DNA of 64,000 bases, from positions 124,001 through 188,000 of the forward strand of contig NZ_WURB01000005.1 in NCBI RefSeq assembly GCF_009830105.1, in the 5' to 3' direction. Below, piece after piece: positions 36,798 to 46,328 of this stretch. The DNA is from Microvirga makkahensis (GTDB lineage: Bacteria; Pseudomonadota; Alphaproteobacteria; Rhizobiales; Beijerinckiaceae). The notes under the pieces were generated by a model. The model was not told where the DNA came from. It saw only the letters and a list, made by a program, of their open reading frames with translations, and searched no databases. Position numbers and translations under genes: made by a program. Position 1 is the stretch's first letter, and each line of letters opens with the position of its first letter.

Positions 36798-37961
36798 ATG
36801 GACCACTCGCCCCTCTTCCTCGCCAAATCGCTCCTTCGCTGTCCATCCGTGACTCCGGAGGAGGGCGGCGCGCTCTCTCTGATCGAGGGCGTGCTGAAGG
36901 CAGCAGGATTCGAGGTGCACCGGCCGGTCTTCTCAGAGCCCGGGACGCAGGACGTGGAGAACCTCTACGCCCGCTACGGGACCCGCAAGCCCTACCTGCT
37001 TTTTGCCGGCCATACGGATGTGGTGCCGCCCGGTGATCCAAGCCGCTGGCGGCACGATCCGTTCAGCGCCGAGATCGAGGATGGCGAGCTTTACGGACGC
37101 GGCGCCGTCGACATGAAGGGCGGCATCGCCTGCATGATGGCAGCGGCGCTCGAATTCATCCGCGAGAACCCCGATTTCGGGGGCTCCATCGGCTTCCTCA
37201 TCACGGGCGACGAGGAGGGGCCCGCCATCAATGGCACCGCCAAGCTCCTCGAATGGGCGAAGGGACGCGGCGAGCGCTTCGATCATTGCATTCTCGGCGA
37301 GCCGACCAATCCCAACCAGCTTGGCGACATGATCAAAATCGGGCGGCGCGGTTCGCTGACGGGCAGGATCGTCGTCGAGGGCAAGCAAGGGCATGTGGCG
37401 TATCCGCATCTCGCCGACAATCCGATTCCCGGCATGCTGCGCCTCCTCGAAGGGCTCCTGCGCGATCCGCTCGATCACGGTACGGACCACTTTGACGCCT
37501 CGAATCTCGAGGTGACCACGGTGGATGTGGGCAATCCCGCATCCAACGTCATCCCCGCCGAGGCGAGGGCGACGTTCAACATCCGTTTCAACGACCTTTG
37601 GACACCCGAGAGCCTGGAAGCGGAAATCTCCCGCCGCCTGAGCGAGGCAGCCGGGAACGGCATTCGCTATACCTTGCGCATGGAACCGACGAACGCGATC
37701 GCGTTTCTCACGCCTCCCAACGAGTTCGTGGGCTTCATTGCCGATGCGGTGGAAGCCGAGACGGGGCTGCGTCCGAAACTCTCCACAACGGGCGGCACAT
37801 CGGATGCACGCTTCATCGTCAAGGATTGTCCGGTCGTGGAATTCGGCCTTGTCGGACAGACCATGCACCAGATCGATGAGCGGGTGGCGGTGGAGGATCT
37901 GGACCGGCTCGCCGCGATCTATCGCAAAGTGTTGAACGCCTATTTCGCGCCAGCCTCTTAG
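36798..37961 (+). CDS. dapE: Succinyl-diaminopimelate desuccinylase
   Basis: Zinc-dependent M20 hydrolase of 387 residues releasing LL-diaminopimelate. The metal-site motifs are [15 protein letters not shown] near 65, [14 protein letters not shown] near 98 with the bridging Asp, and the general-base pair DEEGPAING near 135; the C-terminal metal His lies in [12 protein letters not shown]. The dimerisation domain is between about 175 and 295. Co-transcribed with dapD. Confidence 0.96.
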   Translation: MDHSPLFLAKSLLRCPSVTPEEGGALSLIEGVLKAAGFEVHRPVFSEPGTQDVENLYARYGTRKPYLLFAGHTDVVPPGDPSRWRHDPFSAEIEDGELYGRGAVDMKGGIACMMAAALEFIRENPDFGGSIGFLITGDEEGPAINGTAKLLEWAKGRGERFDHCILGEPTNPNQLGDMIKIGRRGSLTGRIVVEGKQGHVAYPHLADNPIPGMLRLLEGLLRDPLDHGTDHFDASNLEVTTVDVGNPASNVIPAEARATFNIRFNDLWTPESLEAEISRRLSEAAGNGIRYTLRMEPTNAIAFLTPPNEFVGFIADAVEAETGLRPKLSTTGGTSDARFIVKDCPVVEFGLVGQTMHQIDERVAVEDLDRLAAIYRKVLNAYFAPAS

Positions 37962-38059
37962 AGAAGCGAGATTTTATTCAACTAAAGTCGCATTCTGGCC
38001 GGAACGTTTTCCCGTTTGAACCTGTTTTCGTGAGCATCCCAACCTCTGTGAGGCTGCTC

Positions 38060-38650
38060 ATGATCGTCACGGCTGATGAGGTCAATCGCTCGTTCAGGGG
38101 GACGCTCGACCTGCTCCACAGCAGGGCCGAGGGGCTGAAGTCCTTCGACATGAGCGAAAGAGGATTCTGGCGATCCTTCGCGGCGATCTGGCTGACGCTT
38201 CCGGCTTATATCGTCTCGCTGGCTTTCGAGCGCCTGCGTCTTGGCCTGCTGAAGCCCGATCGGTCGCTTCTCGACAGTATATGGATCGACCTCGTCGTTG
38301 CGTTGGGTCATGTGGCGGGCTTCGCTGCGCTGCCTCTCGCGATGATCTGGATCGCCCGCAGCTTCGATCTCACGAGAGCCTATGTGCCCTTCGTGATCGT
38401 GACGAACTGGATCACGGTCATGAGCATGCTCGTGCTGTCTTTGCCCGCCATGCTCCTGCTGCTTGGCTGGGCCACTCCAGCTCTCGCCAGCGTCTTCAGT
38501 CTGGCTTTCGCCGTGATCATCGTGCGGATGCAGTGGTTCGCCACCAAGGCGACCCTCGGCGTACCTGGCCTTGCGGCCTTCGGAATCGTGCTGCTGGGGA
38601 TCGTCCTCAATTCCTGTGTAGGGAATATCACGCGCGCCCTGCTCGGCTAG
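38060..38650 (+). CDS. Hypothetical multi-helix membrane protein
   Basis: 196 residues from ATG 38060, which has GAGG 7 bases upstream; an in-frame GTG at 38030 is less likely. I do not recognise a family by function. Hydrophobic segments lie near residues 38-55, 80-105, 115-140 and 148-190, after a soluble basic start ([17 protein letters not shown]). Homologue-like proteins of this size and layout are common as unannotated membrane proteins in rhizobia. Its stop codon lies inside the CTAG that also contains the truA stop on the other strand. Confidence 0.75.
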   Translation: MIVTADEVNRSFRGTLDLLHSRAEGLKSFDMSERGFWRSFAAIWLTLPAYIVSLAFERLRLGLLKPDRSLLDSIWIDLVVALGHVAGFAALPLAMIWIARSFDLTRAYVPFVIVTNWITVMSMLVLSLPAMLLLLGWATPALASVFSLAFAVIIVRMQWFATKATLGVPGLAAFGIVLLGIVLNSCVGNITRALLG

Positions 38651-39390
38651 TCCGGATAATCGACCCCGATCAGGTAGAGACCCATCGACGGCGCCATGGG
38701 ACCGCATCGGGTACGGTCACGGGCCTCGAGGGCCGCACGTACGTCTTCGACCGACCAGCGCCCGGCTCCTGCTCTCTCCAGGGTTCCCGTCATCGAGCGC
38801 ACCTGATGGTGCAGGAACGAGCGGGCGGAGGCGTAGATCCGGATCTCGTCGCCGATGCGCTCCACATCCAGCCGGTCGAGGGTGCGGATCGGGCTGTTCG
38901 CCTGGCACTCCGCGGCCCGGAAAGTGGTGAAGTCGTGTCGGCCTATGAGCGTTTGCGCTGCTTCATGCATGACGGCCGCATCGAGAGGCCAGGCTACGTG
39001 CCAGACGCGCGAGACATCGAGCGTCGGCGGCGCGCGGCGGTTCAGAATACGATAGACGTAATGCCTTTTGACGGCGGAGAGGCGCGCATTGAATGTCTCA
39101 GGTACGATCTGAGCCGAGACGACCGCAACCGGGGCGGGTCTCAGGTGAGCGTTGGTCGCATCGCGAACCGTGTCGGGGCGCCATTCCCTCGTGAGGCTTA
39201 CATGCACGACCTGATGGGTCGCATGAACGCCGGAATCCGTGCGCCCGGCGCAATGGACGCGGACAGTTTCGCCGGCAAAGCGCGCGATGGCATCCTCCAC
39301 CGCCTGCTGTACGGAGAGGCCGTTCGTCTGGTGCTGCCAGCCTGTAAAGGGCGTGCCGTCGTATTCCACGACGAGCTTGTAGCGGGGCAT
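38647..39390 (-). CDS. truA: tRNA pseudouridine(38-40) synthase
   Basis: Isomerises uridines 38-40 in the tRNA anticodon arm. It has 247 residues. The catalytic Asp is in [16 protein letters not shown] near residue 52, and the N-terminal [16 protein letters not shown] and the C-terminal [17 protein letters not shown] are family signatures. It is the last gene of the def-fmt-GNAT-truA run and converges on the membrane-protein gene, sharing a CTAG for both stops. Confidence 0.96.
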   Translation of the reverse strand: MPRYKLVVEYDGTPFTGWQHQTNGLSVQQAVEDAIARFAGETVRVHCAGRTDSGVHATHQVVHVSLTREWRPDTVRDATNAHLRPAPVAVVSAQIVPETFNARLSAVKRHYVYRILNRRAPPTLDVSRVWHVAWPLDAAVMHEAAQTLIGRHDFTTFRAAECQANSPIRTLDRLDVERIGDEIRIYASARSFLHHQVRSMTGTLERAGAGRWSVEDVRAALEARDRTRCGPMAPSMGLYLIGVDYPD

Positions 39391-39391
39391 G

Positions 39392-39886
39392 TCACTTCAA
39401 TTCTGCAAAGGCTCTGGCATAGGATACCGGGCCATGAGCGTTTTTTCCCCTCTCGGAAAGAGCAAGGGCTTGGAGATAGGGCCCCTCATAAGGGGTCTTC
39501 ATCTGGGTCGCCAGACCGGGGGTGAAGCCGAAGCGTGCATAGTAGTCGGGCTCACCGAGGACCAGGACGAGATCGTAGCCATCCGCCCGAAGCCTCTCGA
39601 TTCCGAGCCGGACGAGGACCGAGCCGACGCCTTGCCTTTGAAACTCGGGGGCGACCGCCAGCGGGGCCAGGGCGCAACCTTTGAGGTCAGGAGTTCCGTG
39701 AAGCGTCAGACGTGAAAAGGCGACGTGTCCAGCCGGCTTGTCGGCATAGGCCACGAGGGACAGGGTCAGCTCTCCGTCATCGTGGAGCCGACGCACAAGG
39801 TCGGCTTCGCCCGATTGCCGGAAGGCGGCCTCGCAGATCGCGTAGAGCGCAGACCAATCGGCGATTTCCTCGACACGAATGTCCAA
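39392..39886 (-). CDS. GNAT-family N-acetyltransferase
   Basis: 164-residue acetyltransferase. The acetyl-CoA site is motif A around [20 protein letters not shown] (residues 72-91), followed by [16 protein letters not shown], the pattern of the YhbS-like subgroup. Substrate unknown. It sits between fmt (10 bases) and truA (1 base), so it is part of the same transcript. Confidence 0.88.
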   Translation of the reverse strand: MDIRVEEIADWSALYAICEAAFRQSGEADLVRRLHDDGELTLSLVAYADKPAGHVAFSRLTLHGTPDLKGCALAPLAVAPEFQRQGVGSVLVRLGIERLRADGYDLVLVLGEPDYYARFGFTPGLATQMKTPYEGPYLQALALSERGKNAHGPVSYARAFAELK

Positions 39887-39896
39887 TGGAGAGACC

Positions 39897-40829
39897 TCAA
39901 GAAAAGCGGGCGCCCGGACCGATCCTCACGCCGCGAAGGAACTCATCGAAAGCAACCGGTCCCTTGCCGGCCCGCTGAACCTGGAGCAGCCGAACAGCCC
40001 CGTCGCCGCAGGATACCGAACCATCGCCGTCGAGGAGCGTCCCCGCCTCGCCTGAGCCTTTTCCAGGCATGGTTTTCAGGATCTTCACCCGCTCCTGGCC
40101 CTTGCCGAAATCTGCGGTGAAGAAAGCCCCCGGGAAGGGTGACAGGCCCCGGATATGGTCGTGGACCGCCTGAGCGGGCTTCGACCAATCGATGCGCGCG
40201 TCCTCGTTCTTGAGCTTGTGGGCGTATGTCACGCCCTCTTCCGGCTGGGGCGTGAAGCTCAGGCCTCCGCGGGAGAGGGCGGCCAAAGCGCGGACCATCA
40301 GATCGGCGCCCAGCACCATCAGCTTGTCGTGGAGTTCCCCGGCGGTCATGTCTGGAGCAATCGCGCTCTTCTCGACCATGGCGACGGGTCCGGTATCGAG
40401 GCCCTCCTCCATCTTCATGACGGCGACACCCGTTTCCTTGTCGCCTGCCATAATGGCCCGCTGGATCGGAGCGGCGCCGCGCCAGCGGGGGAGCAGGGAG
40501 GCGTGAAGATTGAGGCAGCCGAGGTGCGGCGCTTCCAGAATGGCTTTCGGCAGGATCATGCCGTAGGCCACCACAACGGCCACATCCGCATCGAGGCTGC
40601 GGAAGGTCTCTGCCGCCTCTTCGGTGCGCAGGGTCTTGGGCGTGAAGACGGGCAGGCCGAACCGCTCCGCCATCCGGTGCACGGGGGAGGGCTTCAGGTC
40701 CATGCCCCGGCCCGCCGCAGCAGGCTCGCGGGTGTAGACGGCAACGATCTCGTGGCCTTGGCCGACGATCTCCGCCAGCGTGGGAACCGCGAAGTCGGGC
40801 GTGCCCATGAAGACGACGCGCAGGCTCAT
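39897..40829 (-). CDS. fmt: Methionyl-tRNA formyltransferase
   Basis: Formylates initiator Met-tRNA. It has 310 residues: the N-terminal [14 protein letters not shown], the formyl-THF site with the catalytic Asn/His region [20 protein letters not shown] (near 108-127) and [20 protein letters not shown]-terminal OB-like domain ends the protein. The start overlaps the def stop by four bases (ATGA). Confidence 0.96.
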   Translation of the reverse strand: MSLRVVFMGTPDFAVPTLAEIVGQGHEIVAVYTREPAAAGRGMDLKPSPVHRMAERFGLPVFTPKTLRTEEAAETFRSLDADVAVVVAYGMILPKAILEAPHLGCLNLHASLLPRWRGAAPIQRAIMAGDKETGVAVMKMEEGLDTGPVAMVEKSAIAPDMTAGELHDKLMVLGADLMVRALAALSRGGLSFTPQPEEGVTYAHKLKNEDARIDWSKPAQAVHDHIRGLSPFPGAFFTADFGKGQERVKILKTMPGKGSGEAGTLLDGDGSVSCGDGAVRLLQVQRAGKGPVAFDEFLRGVRIGPGARFS

Positions 40830-41344
40830 GCCACGACCCCGCGCTTGGCGGCCTTCTTGAACTTGGTCATCAACCGGTCCCGCTTGAGCTTGGAGAGATA
40901 GTCGATGAACAGGACGCCGTTCAGATGGTCGATCTCATGCTGTACGCAGGTGGCCAGAAGACCATCCGCCTCCTGCTCGATCACCTCCCCCTGGAGGTTC
41001 ATGTAGCGGAAGCGCACCCGGTCAGGCCGCTCGACCTCCTCGTAATATTCGGGAATCGAGAGGCAGCCCTCCTCGTAAGACCGCATCTCCTCCGAAGCCC
41101 AGGTGATCTCCGGGTTGATGAGCACCATGGGCTGGCGCTCGTCCTCGGATTTCGACACGTCCATGGTGATCACCCTCAAGGGAACCCCGATTTGGATCGC
41201 GGCAAGGCCTACGCCGGGAGCGTCGTACATGGTCTCCAGCATGTCTTCGGCCAGCTGGCGGATCTCCTGCGTGATTTCCTTAACAGGCTCGGAAATCAGT
41301 CGGAGCTTGGAATCGGGAAGGATGACAAGGGGTCTGATGCTCAT
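40826..41344 (-). CDS. def: Peptide deformylase
   Basis: Removes the formyl group from nascent proteins; iron or zinc enzyme of 172 residues. All three motifs are present: [10 protein letters not shown] (45-54), EGCLSIPE (near 92) with the metal Cys, and QHEIDHLNG (near 137) with the two metal His and the catalytic Glu. It is the first gene of the minus-strand run, divergent from rmuC with an 84-base spacer that must hold both promoters. Confidence 0.97.
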   Translation of the reverse strand: MSIRPLVILPDSKLRLISEPVKEITQEIRQLAEDMLETMYDAPGVGLAAIQIGVPLRVITMDVSKSEDERQPMVLINPEITWASEEMRSYEEGCLSIPEYYEEVERPDRVRFRYMNLQGEVIEQEADGLLATCVQHEIDHLNGVLFIDYLSKLKRDRLMTKFKKAAKRGVVA

Positions 41345-41428
41345 GATTGCGGGAGATAAGGGCTTGCAGGAGGATGGTCAAATCGTTCGTGATATGTTCG
41401 GATGCCGGCGTCAACCGGAAGCGTGGCC

Positions 41429-42616
41429 ATGAACGATATTATCCTGATCCTCGGCTCTCATGCCCTGACCTGGGGACATGTCGTGACCGGCATGGCGGCT
41501 TTAAGCCTTCTGCTTCTTGTCATGGTGACGGTGCTTCTCCTGCGGACGCGTCGGGAAAAGGCCCTGGAGGAGGCCCTGGCCGAGGAGCGGGCCCGGGAGA
41601 TGGACGACAAGGTCGCCGAGCTGGCCCGGATCCAGGCGGAGATGACCGGGCGGATGCGGACCATGGCCGAGGTCTTCGGCTCCCGTCAGAGCGATTTCGT
41701 GCGCATGATCTCAGAACGCATCGACGGTCTGCAGCACCGGGTGGGGCAGGGGCTGGAGGCCTCCACACGCCATCAGACGGAGAACCTGTCGAAGCTCAAC
41801 GAGCGGCTTGCCGTCATCGATGCGGCCCAGCAGAACCTCAGCACGCTCACGGGCGAACTCGTCGGCTTGAAGGATATTCTCTCCAACAAGCAGAGCCGCG
41901 GGGCCTATGGCCAAGGCCGGATGGAGGCGATCATCCGCGACGGTCTTCCCGCGAATGCATTCGAGTTCCAGGCCACGCTCTCTAATCGCACCCGTCCCGA
42001 TTGCCTGGTGCGGCTACCGGGGGACGAAAGAGGCCTCGTGATCGACGCCAAATTCCCGCTGGAGGGTTTCACCGCGTTCCGCGAAGCAAGGGGCGAGGAG
42101 GCGCGTGCCCGCGCCGCCGCGAGGGTGCGCAGCGACATGCTCGTCCATGTGAAGGACATCGCTGCGAAATATCTCATCCCCGGCGAGACGCAGGACATCG
42201 CCATGCTCTTCGTCCCGGCGGAGTCGATCTACGCGGACCTCGCGGAGCATTTCGACGACGTGGTGCAGAAGGCGCATCGTGCACGTGTCGTCATCGTTTC
42301 TCCGTCGCTCCTGACGCTCGCCATTCAGGTCATGCAGGCGCTGGTGCGCGACGCCCGCATCCGCGAGGAGGCGCGCGTGATCCAGGCCGAGGTGCAGAAG
42401 CTGTTGGAGGATGTGATGCGTCTCGACAGCCGAGTGGCCAAGCTCGACGCTCATTTCCGGCAGGCACAGGACGATATGGTTCAGATCCGCGTCTCGACGG
42501 AAAAGATTACCAAGCGGGGGGAGCGGATCGAGGCGCTGGAATTCGAGGAGGGCGAAACGCAGGCTCGTGCCGAGCTGCGACGCCTTCAGGGACGTGACCT
42601 GCGCATTGTCGAATAA
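41429..42616 (+). CDS. rmuC: DNA recombination protein RmuC
   Basis: 395 residues from ATG 41429, preceded by GGAAG at 7 bases (the frame extends to 41402). One N-terminal transmembrane helix (about 13-33) is followed by a coiled coil (about 35-140) and then the RmuC nuclease-like domain with LVIDAKFPLEGF, FVPAESIYADLAEHF and the C-terminal helix region. It limits DNA rearrangements in E. coli; its biochemical activity is not settled. Confidence 0.93.
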   Translation: MNDIILILGSHALTWGHVVTGMAALSLLLLVMVTVLLLRTRREKALEEALAEERAREMDDKVAELARIQAEMTGRMRTMAEVFGSRQSDFVRMISERIDGLQHRVGQGLEASTRHQTENLSKLNERLAVIDAAQQNLSTLTGELVGLKDILSNKQSRGAYGQGRMEAIIRDGLPANAFEFQATLSNRTRPDCLVRLPGDERGLVIDAKFPLEGFTAFREARGEEARARAAARVRSDMLVHVKDIAAKYLIPGETQDIAMLFVPAESIYADLAEHFDDVVQKAHRARVVIVSPSLLTLAIQVMQALVRDARIREEARVIQAEVQKLLEDVMRLDSRVAKLDAHFRQAQDDMVQIRVSTEKITKRGERIEALEFEEGETQARAELRRLQGRDLRIVE

Positions 42617-42724
42617 CCGGAACCGCCACTCGACCGCGACGTTCTCTCAACTCTAGCCATCGCGCCAAGCGGATGCTGGCGCTTGCATATCGCATGCATC
42701 ACAACAAGAGAAGGATTGAGCGCC

Positions 42725-43228
42725 ATGGGCCTTCTGTCGAAAGATATCAAGTCGCTGGACGACCTTTTTGTTCACACCCTGCAGGACATCTACTACGCGG
42801 AGCAGCAGATCACGAAGGCTCTGCCGCAGATGATAGAGCAGGCTTCAGATCCTCAATTGAAGCAGGCTTTCCAGACGCATCTGGGTGAGACACAGCAGCA
42901 GATTCAAATGGTCGAGCAGGTTTTCCGCATGCACGGCCATGATCCTAAGGGAGTAACCTGCCCGGCGATAGACGGGATCATCGACGAGGCGCAGGAAATT
43001 GCGGGCGATATAGACGATCCGCAGGTTCTGGACGCTGCACTTCTCGCAGCCGCACAGGCCGTGGAGCATTATGAGATCACCCGCTACGGTACGCTGGTCG
43101 CCTGGGCCAAGCAGCTCGGCCGTGACGATTGCGCGGGTGTGCTTCACCAGATCCTCGATCAGGAGAAAGCCACCGATCAAAAGCTCAATCGTATCGCCGA
43201 AAGCAAGATCAACACGCAGGCTGCTTAA
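42725..43228 (+). CDS. YciF-like ferritin-fold protein (DUF892)
   Basis: 167-residue four-helix-bundle protein. MGLLSKDIKSLDDLFVHTLQD, IYYAEQQITKALPQM and HYEITRYGTLVAWAKQLG are the family's helices, with the Glu/His residues expected for a di-iron site (AEQQ near 26, VEHYE near 117). I used ATG 42725 with AAGGA upstream rather than the in-frame ATG at 42683. YciF proteins are stress-induced in enterobacteria; function unclear. A strong terminator follows directly. Confidence 0.9.
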   Translation: MGLLSKDIKSLDDLFVHTLQDIYYAEQQITKALPQMIEQASDPQLKQAFQTHLGETQQQIQMVEQVFRMHGHDPKGVTCPAIDGIIDEAQEIAGDIDDPQVLDAALLAAAQAVEHYEITRYGTLVAWAKQLGRDDCAGVLHQILDQEKATDQKLNRIAESKINTQAA

Positions 43229-43247
43229 CGTCTCTTCAGCCATACGC

Positions 43248-43275
43248 GAAATGGCCTCCCTCGGGAGGCCATTTC
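43248..43275. terminator. Bidirectional terminator between yciF-like and HAD genes
   Basis: GAAATGGCCTCCC and GGGAGGCCATTTC form a perfect 13-bp stem with a two-base loop. It stands between two convergent genes, so it can serve both, although neither side has a long T run. Confidence 0.7.
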
Positions 43276-43290
43276 CATTCGAGGAGGCGC

Positions 43291-44022
43291 TTATTTCGCA
43301 GGTAGCGCGAAGGCGCGCAGGAACTCCGCGAGGTCGTTCGTGATATAGTCGATATCGGGCGTCTTCACCGCTTCCTGCTCGAAGCTCTCCCGAAACGGAT
43401 CGACCGCTTTCGGCACGATCAAGGTCGTCGTCATGCCGAGCTGGTGGGGCACAGCGAGGTTCTTGGCGATATCCTCGAACATGGCCGAGCGTGCGGGCTC
43501 GACGCCGTGCTTGTCGAGAAAGTTCTCATAGGCACGCCGCTCAGGCTTAGGCACGAAATTGGACGCGGCAATATCGAACACGTCCTCGAAGTGATCCAGG
43601 ATGCCGATCTTCTTTGCCACGTTCTCCGCGTGCTTGCGCGAACCGTTCGTGAGGATCAGCTTGCGGCCCGGCAGCTTCTCGATCGCTTCACCCAGGCTGG
43701 GGTTGAGCTCAATGTCCGTGTGGTCGATATCGTGCGCGAAGTCCAGGAAGTCGTGCGGATCGACGTCATATTCATCAATCAGCGCGCGAAGGGTCGTGCC
43801 GTATCGGTGGTAGAAATACTTCTGCAGCGCTCTGGAGGACATGCCGTCCAGGCCGAAGAGTTTCGCAATGTAGAGAGTGATGCGCTCGTCGATCTGCGGC
43901 CAGACCCGCGATGTGTGCGGGTAGAGGGTATTGTCCAGGTCGAAGATCCACGTATCCACATGCGAGAAGGCGCGGGATTCGGGAGACGACAGGTGGTTCT
44001 CGACAGGCGGTTTTGCGTTCAT
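43291..44022 (-). CDS. HAD-superfamily pyrimidine 5'-nucleotidase
   Basis: 243 residues from ATG 44022 (a TTG at 44040 is in frame). HAD motif I is TWIFDLDNTLYPH with the nucleophile Asp; motif II is KLILTNGSRKHAENVAKKIG; motif IV contains the FEDIAKNLAVP acidic pair. The family (SDT1/Phm8-like) dephosphorylates UMP and CMP in yeast. It follows argB on the minus strand by about 80 bases. In rhizobia this gene commonly lies near argB and engB. Confidence 0.88.
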   Translation of the reverse strand: MNAKPPVENHLSSPESRAFSHVDTWIFDLDNTLYPHTSRVWPQIDERITLYIAKLFGLDGMSSRALQKYFYHRYGTTLRALIDEYDVDPHDFLDFAHDIDHTDIELNPSLGEAIEKLPGRKLILTNGSRKHAENVAKKIGILDHFEDVFDIAASNFVPKPERRAYENFLDKHGVEPARSAMFEDIAKNLAVPHQLGMTTTLIVPKAVDPFRESFEQEAVKTPDIDYITNDLAEFLRAFALPAK

Positions 44023-44101
44023 GAGTTCCAGAGACGACAATGGGGCCGTGTGGCCCCACTGCTCACAATATAGGGATTGTTCGGGCCGGCGAAAAGGGGC
44101 C

Positions 44102-45004
44102 TCAGCCCCGCCGGATTAGCGTACCCGCGCCATGATCCGTGAACAGTTCCAGAAGAACCGCGTGGGGCACCTTGCCGTCCAGGATGACAACCGCTTCCAC
44201 GCCTCGCTCCAGGGCATAGATGCAGGTCTCGATCTTCGGGATCATGCCATCGGTAATGGTGCCGTCGGCGATGAGGCGGCGGCAATCCTCGATGGTCATT
44301 TCCGGGATCAGGTTCTTGTTCTTGTCCAAAACCCCCGGAACGTCCGTCAGCAGCAGGAGGCGCTTGGCAGTCATGGCGCCGGCGATGGCGCCCGCGAAGG
44401 TATCCGCATTGACGTTGTAGGTCTGGCCGTCCTGGCCGATGGCCACGGGGGCGAGAACCGGGATCAGCTCGGCACTGAGCACCTTGTCCAGAACGTCACG
44501 GTTGACCTTTTCGGGCTCGCCGACGAAGCCGAGATCAACCGCCTTCTCGATGTTGGATTCGGGATCCACGGCAGTACGGGTTGCCTTCCGGGCGATGACC
44601 ATGTTGCCATCCTTGCCCGACAGGCCGACGGCCTTTCCGCCCTCGGTGCCGATCCAGCCCACGATCTGCTTGTTGATGGAGCCGGCAAGCACCATCTCCA
44701 CGATCTCGACCGTGGCTTCGTCCGTCACTCGCAGGCCGCCTTTGAACTCGGACCGGATGCCGAGCTTCTCGAGCATCTTGCCGATCTGGGGGCCGCCGCC
44801 GTGAACCACGATAGGCTTGATTCCCGATTGCTCGAGCAGCACCACGTCCTCGGCGAAATCCTCGGCTGCCGCACGGTCACCCATGGCATGGCCGCCATAT
44901 TTGATCACGACGACCTGCTGGTCGTAGCGCTGCATGTGCGGCAGGGCCTGCACAAGCACCTCGGCCTGTACATGGACGTCGGGGAGCTGTTTGGAATCGG
45001 ACAT
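44102..45004 (-). CDS. argB: Acetylglutamate kinase
   Basis: Second step of arginine synthesis, 300 residues. The amino-acid-kinase start [12 protein letters not shown] (32-43), the substrate loop [14 protein letters not shown] (63-76) and the C-terminal nucleotide region [16 protein letters not shown] are clear. Whether it is feedback-inhibited by arginine depends on an N-terminal helix, which appears present here (residues 5-28, [19 protein letters not shown]). Confidence 0.96.
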   Translation of the reverse strand: MSDSKQLPDVHVQAEVLVQALPHMQRYDQQVVVIKYGGHAMGDRAAAEDFAEDVVLLEQSGIKPIVVHGGGPQIGKMLEKLGIRSEFKGGLRVTDEATVEIVEMVLAGSINKQIVGWIGTEGGKAVGLSGKDGNMVIARKATRTAVDPESNIEKAVDLGFVGEPEKVNRDVLDKVLSAELIPVLAPVAIGQDGQTYNVNADTFAGAIAGAMTAKRLLLLTDVPGVLDKNKNLIPEMTIEDCRRLIADGTITDGMIPKIETCIYALERGVEAVVILDGKVPHAVLLELFTDHGAGTLIRRG

Positions 45005-45046
45005 GGGCGGCTCCAGAGGTGAGGTGAGGACGAAACGGCCTGCGTT

Positions 45047-45090
45047 CTAGAGCATCGAACCCGAAAGTGGAATGCACTTTTGGGAGGGTT
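45047..45090. repeat. Extragenic palindrome with GAAAGTG/CACTTTT arms
   Basis: CCCGAAAGTG and CACTTTTGGG form a near-perfect 10-bp stem around GAATG, flanked on the left by CTAGAGCATCGAA. Elements with AGAGCAT plus GAAAGTGG...CACTTTT are widespread extragenic repeats in rhizobial genomes. Only this copy is in the window, in the 200-base gap after argB, which contains no gene. Confidence 0.45.
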
Positions 45091-45207
45091 TCGCGACTCA
45101 ATGTCCGAAGCGGGGCACCCTTGACGTGGGAAGCCAGGGCATCCTTCGCGGGCACGGACCTTCGATCCGGCACGCTGCGCCGGTAGGACGCCTTGCAGGC
45201 CAGGACC

Positions 45208-45576
45208 TCAGACTCGGAGGCGAAGAAGGGCCGATACCGCCACCAGAACCCAGCCGAGCATCAGAAGAATGCCACCCATGGGGGCGGCCCTGGGGAAAAG
45301 TGCGGCGCCTGCGAAGGCGCGCCGAGAGAGATCGCCGCAGAAGAGGGCAAGGCCCAGGATCAGGGCGTACCCGGCAATCTGGGCGAGGGTCGGGTGGACG
45401 GCCCCGGCCGCTATCAGGGCCGAAAGGGCGAGCAGCCCGGGGGCGTGAAACAAGAGGAACTGCGCCGCCGTGGTGAGATTGCCGCCCGTGATATGGGCGG
45501 CAGCGGCAGAAAGGCCCACGCCCAAGGCGCCGGAGAGACCGGCCGCGACAATGAGGAGGCGGCTCGCCAAGTTCAT
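45208..45576 (-). CDS. DUF423 small membrane protein
   Basis: 122-residue protein of the DUF423 (YgdD) family with four hydrophobic segments and the pattern [11 protein letters not shown] near the N-terminus and [20 protein letters not shown] near the end. Function unknown. Its start overlaps the engB stop (ATGA), so the two are translationally coupled. Confidence 0.88.
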   Translation of the reverse strand: MNLASRLLIVAAGLSGALGVGLSAAAAHITGGNLTTAAQFLLFHAPGLLALSALIAAGAVHPTLAQIAGYALILGLALFCGDLSRRAFAGAALFPRAAPMGGILLMLGWVLVAVSALLRLRV

Positions 45577-46223
45577 AGGGCGCCTCTTTCGCTGAGAAGC
45601 CGGGCGATTCCGGCCCGCAATTCCGGGATGCCGAGGCCGGTGCGGCTCGATGTAGGGAGCACCTCGGGATAGGCCGCGGCCCGCTTCGAGATCTGCTCCA
45701 TCGTGGTGGCAATCCGCTTCTCGAGTTCGCCTTTCTTCAACTCGTCCGCCTTCGTCAGCACGATCTGATAGGAGACCGCCGCGGTGCCCAGGGTCTCGAG
45801 GACGCCCTCGTCGACGGGTTTGATCCCATGACGGGCATCGATCAGCACATAGACCCGGGCAAGGCTCGCGCGGCCGCGCAGGTAATCGTGGATCAGCTGT
45901 GTCCAGGCGTGAACCTTCTGCTTGTCCACGGCCGCATAGCCGTAGCCGGGCATGTCCACGAGGTGGAGGCGGTCGCCAATATTGAAGAAGTTGAGCTGCT
46001 GGGTGCGCCCGGGGGTATGCGAGGTGCGGGCGAGCGTGTTGCGCCCTGTCAGCGCGTTCACGAGGCTCGACTTGCCCACGTTGGAGCGCCCGGCGAAGGC
46101 GATCTCCACTTTTGTCATGGGCGGCAGATTCTTCAGGGAATTCGCTGCCCAGATGAAATCCGCCTCGCCCGCAAAGAGCTTGCGGCCGATCTCGAGGAAA
46201 GGGTCGATATCTGTTTCGGTCAT
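45573..46223 (-). CDS. engB: Ribosome biogenesis GTPase YihA/EngB
   Basis: GTPase of 216 residues needed for large-subunit assembly. G1 is [14 protein letters not shown] near 43, G3 is [12 protein letters not shown] near 88, G4 is LTKADE near 154. I chose ATG 46223 ([13 protein letters not shown]); the frame to 46295 runs into the yidC terminator. It lies downstream of yidC on the same strand, after that terminator. Confidence 0.94.
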   Translation of the reverse strand: MTETDIDPFLEIGRKLFAGEADFIWAANSLKNLPPMTKVEIAFAGRSNVGKSSLVNALTGRNTLARTSHTPGRTQQLNFFNIGDRLHLVDMPGYGYAAVDKQKVHAWTQLIHDYLRGRASLARVYVLIDARHGIKPVDEGVLETLGTAAVSYQIVLTKADELKKGELEKRIATTMEQISKRAAAYPEVLPTSSRTGLGIPELRAGIARLLSERGAL

Positions 46224-46282
46224 GGTCACTTTATCGCCGCTTCGGACCCGCTCTTCAAGCAGAGGGCTGTGATCCAATGAAA

Positions 46283-46306
46283 ATCCCCGGAGCAAGCTCC
46301 GGGGAT
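46283..46306 (-). terminator. Rho-independent terminator of yidC
   Basis: ATCCCCGGAGC and GCTCCGGGGAT pair perfectly over 11 bp with a two-base loop, followed on the minus strand by TTTTC. It is 22 bases after the yidC stop. Confidence 0.85.
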
Positions 46307-46328
46307 GGTCGTGGCGTTTGATTGGCCG

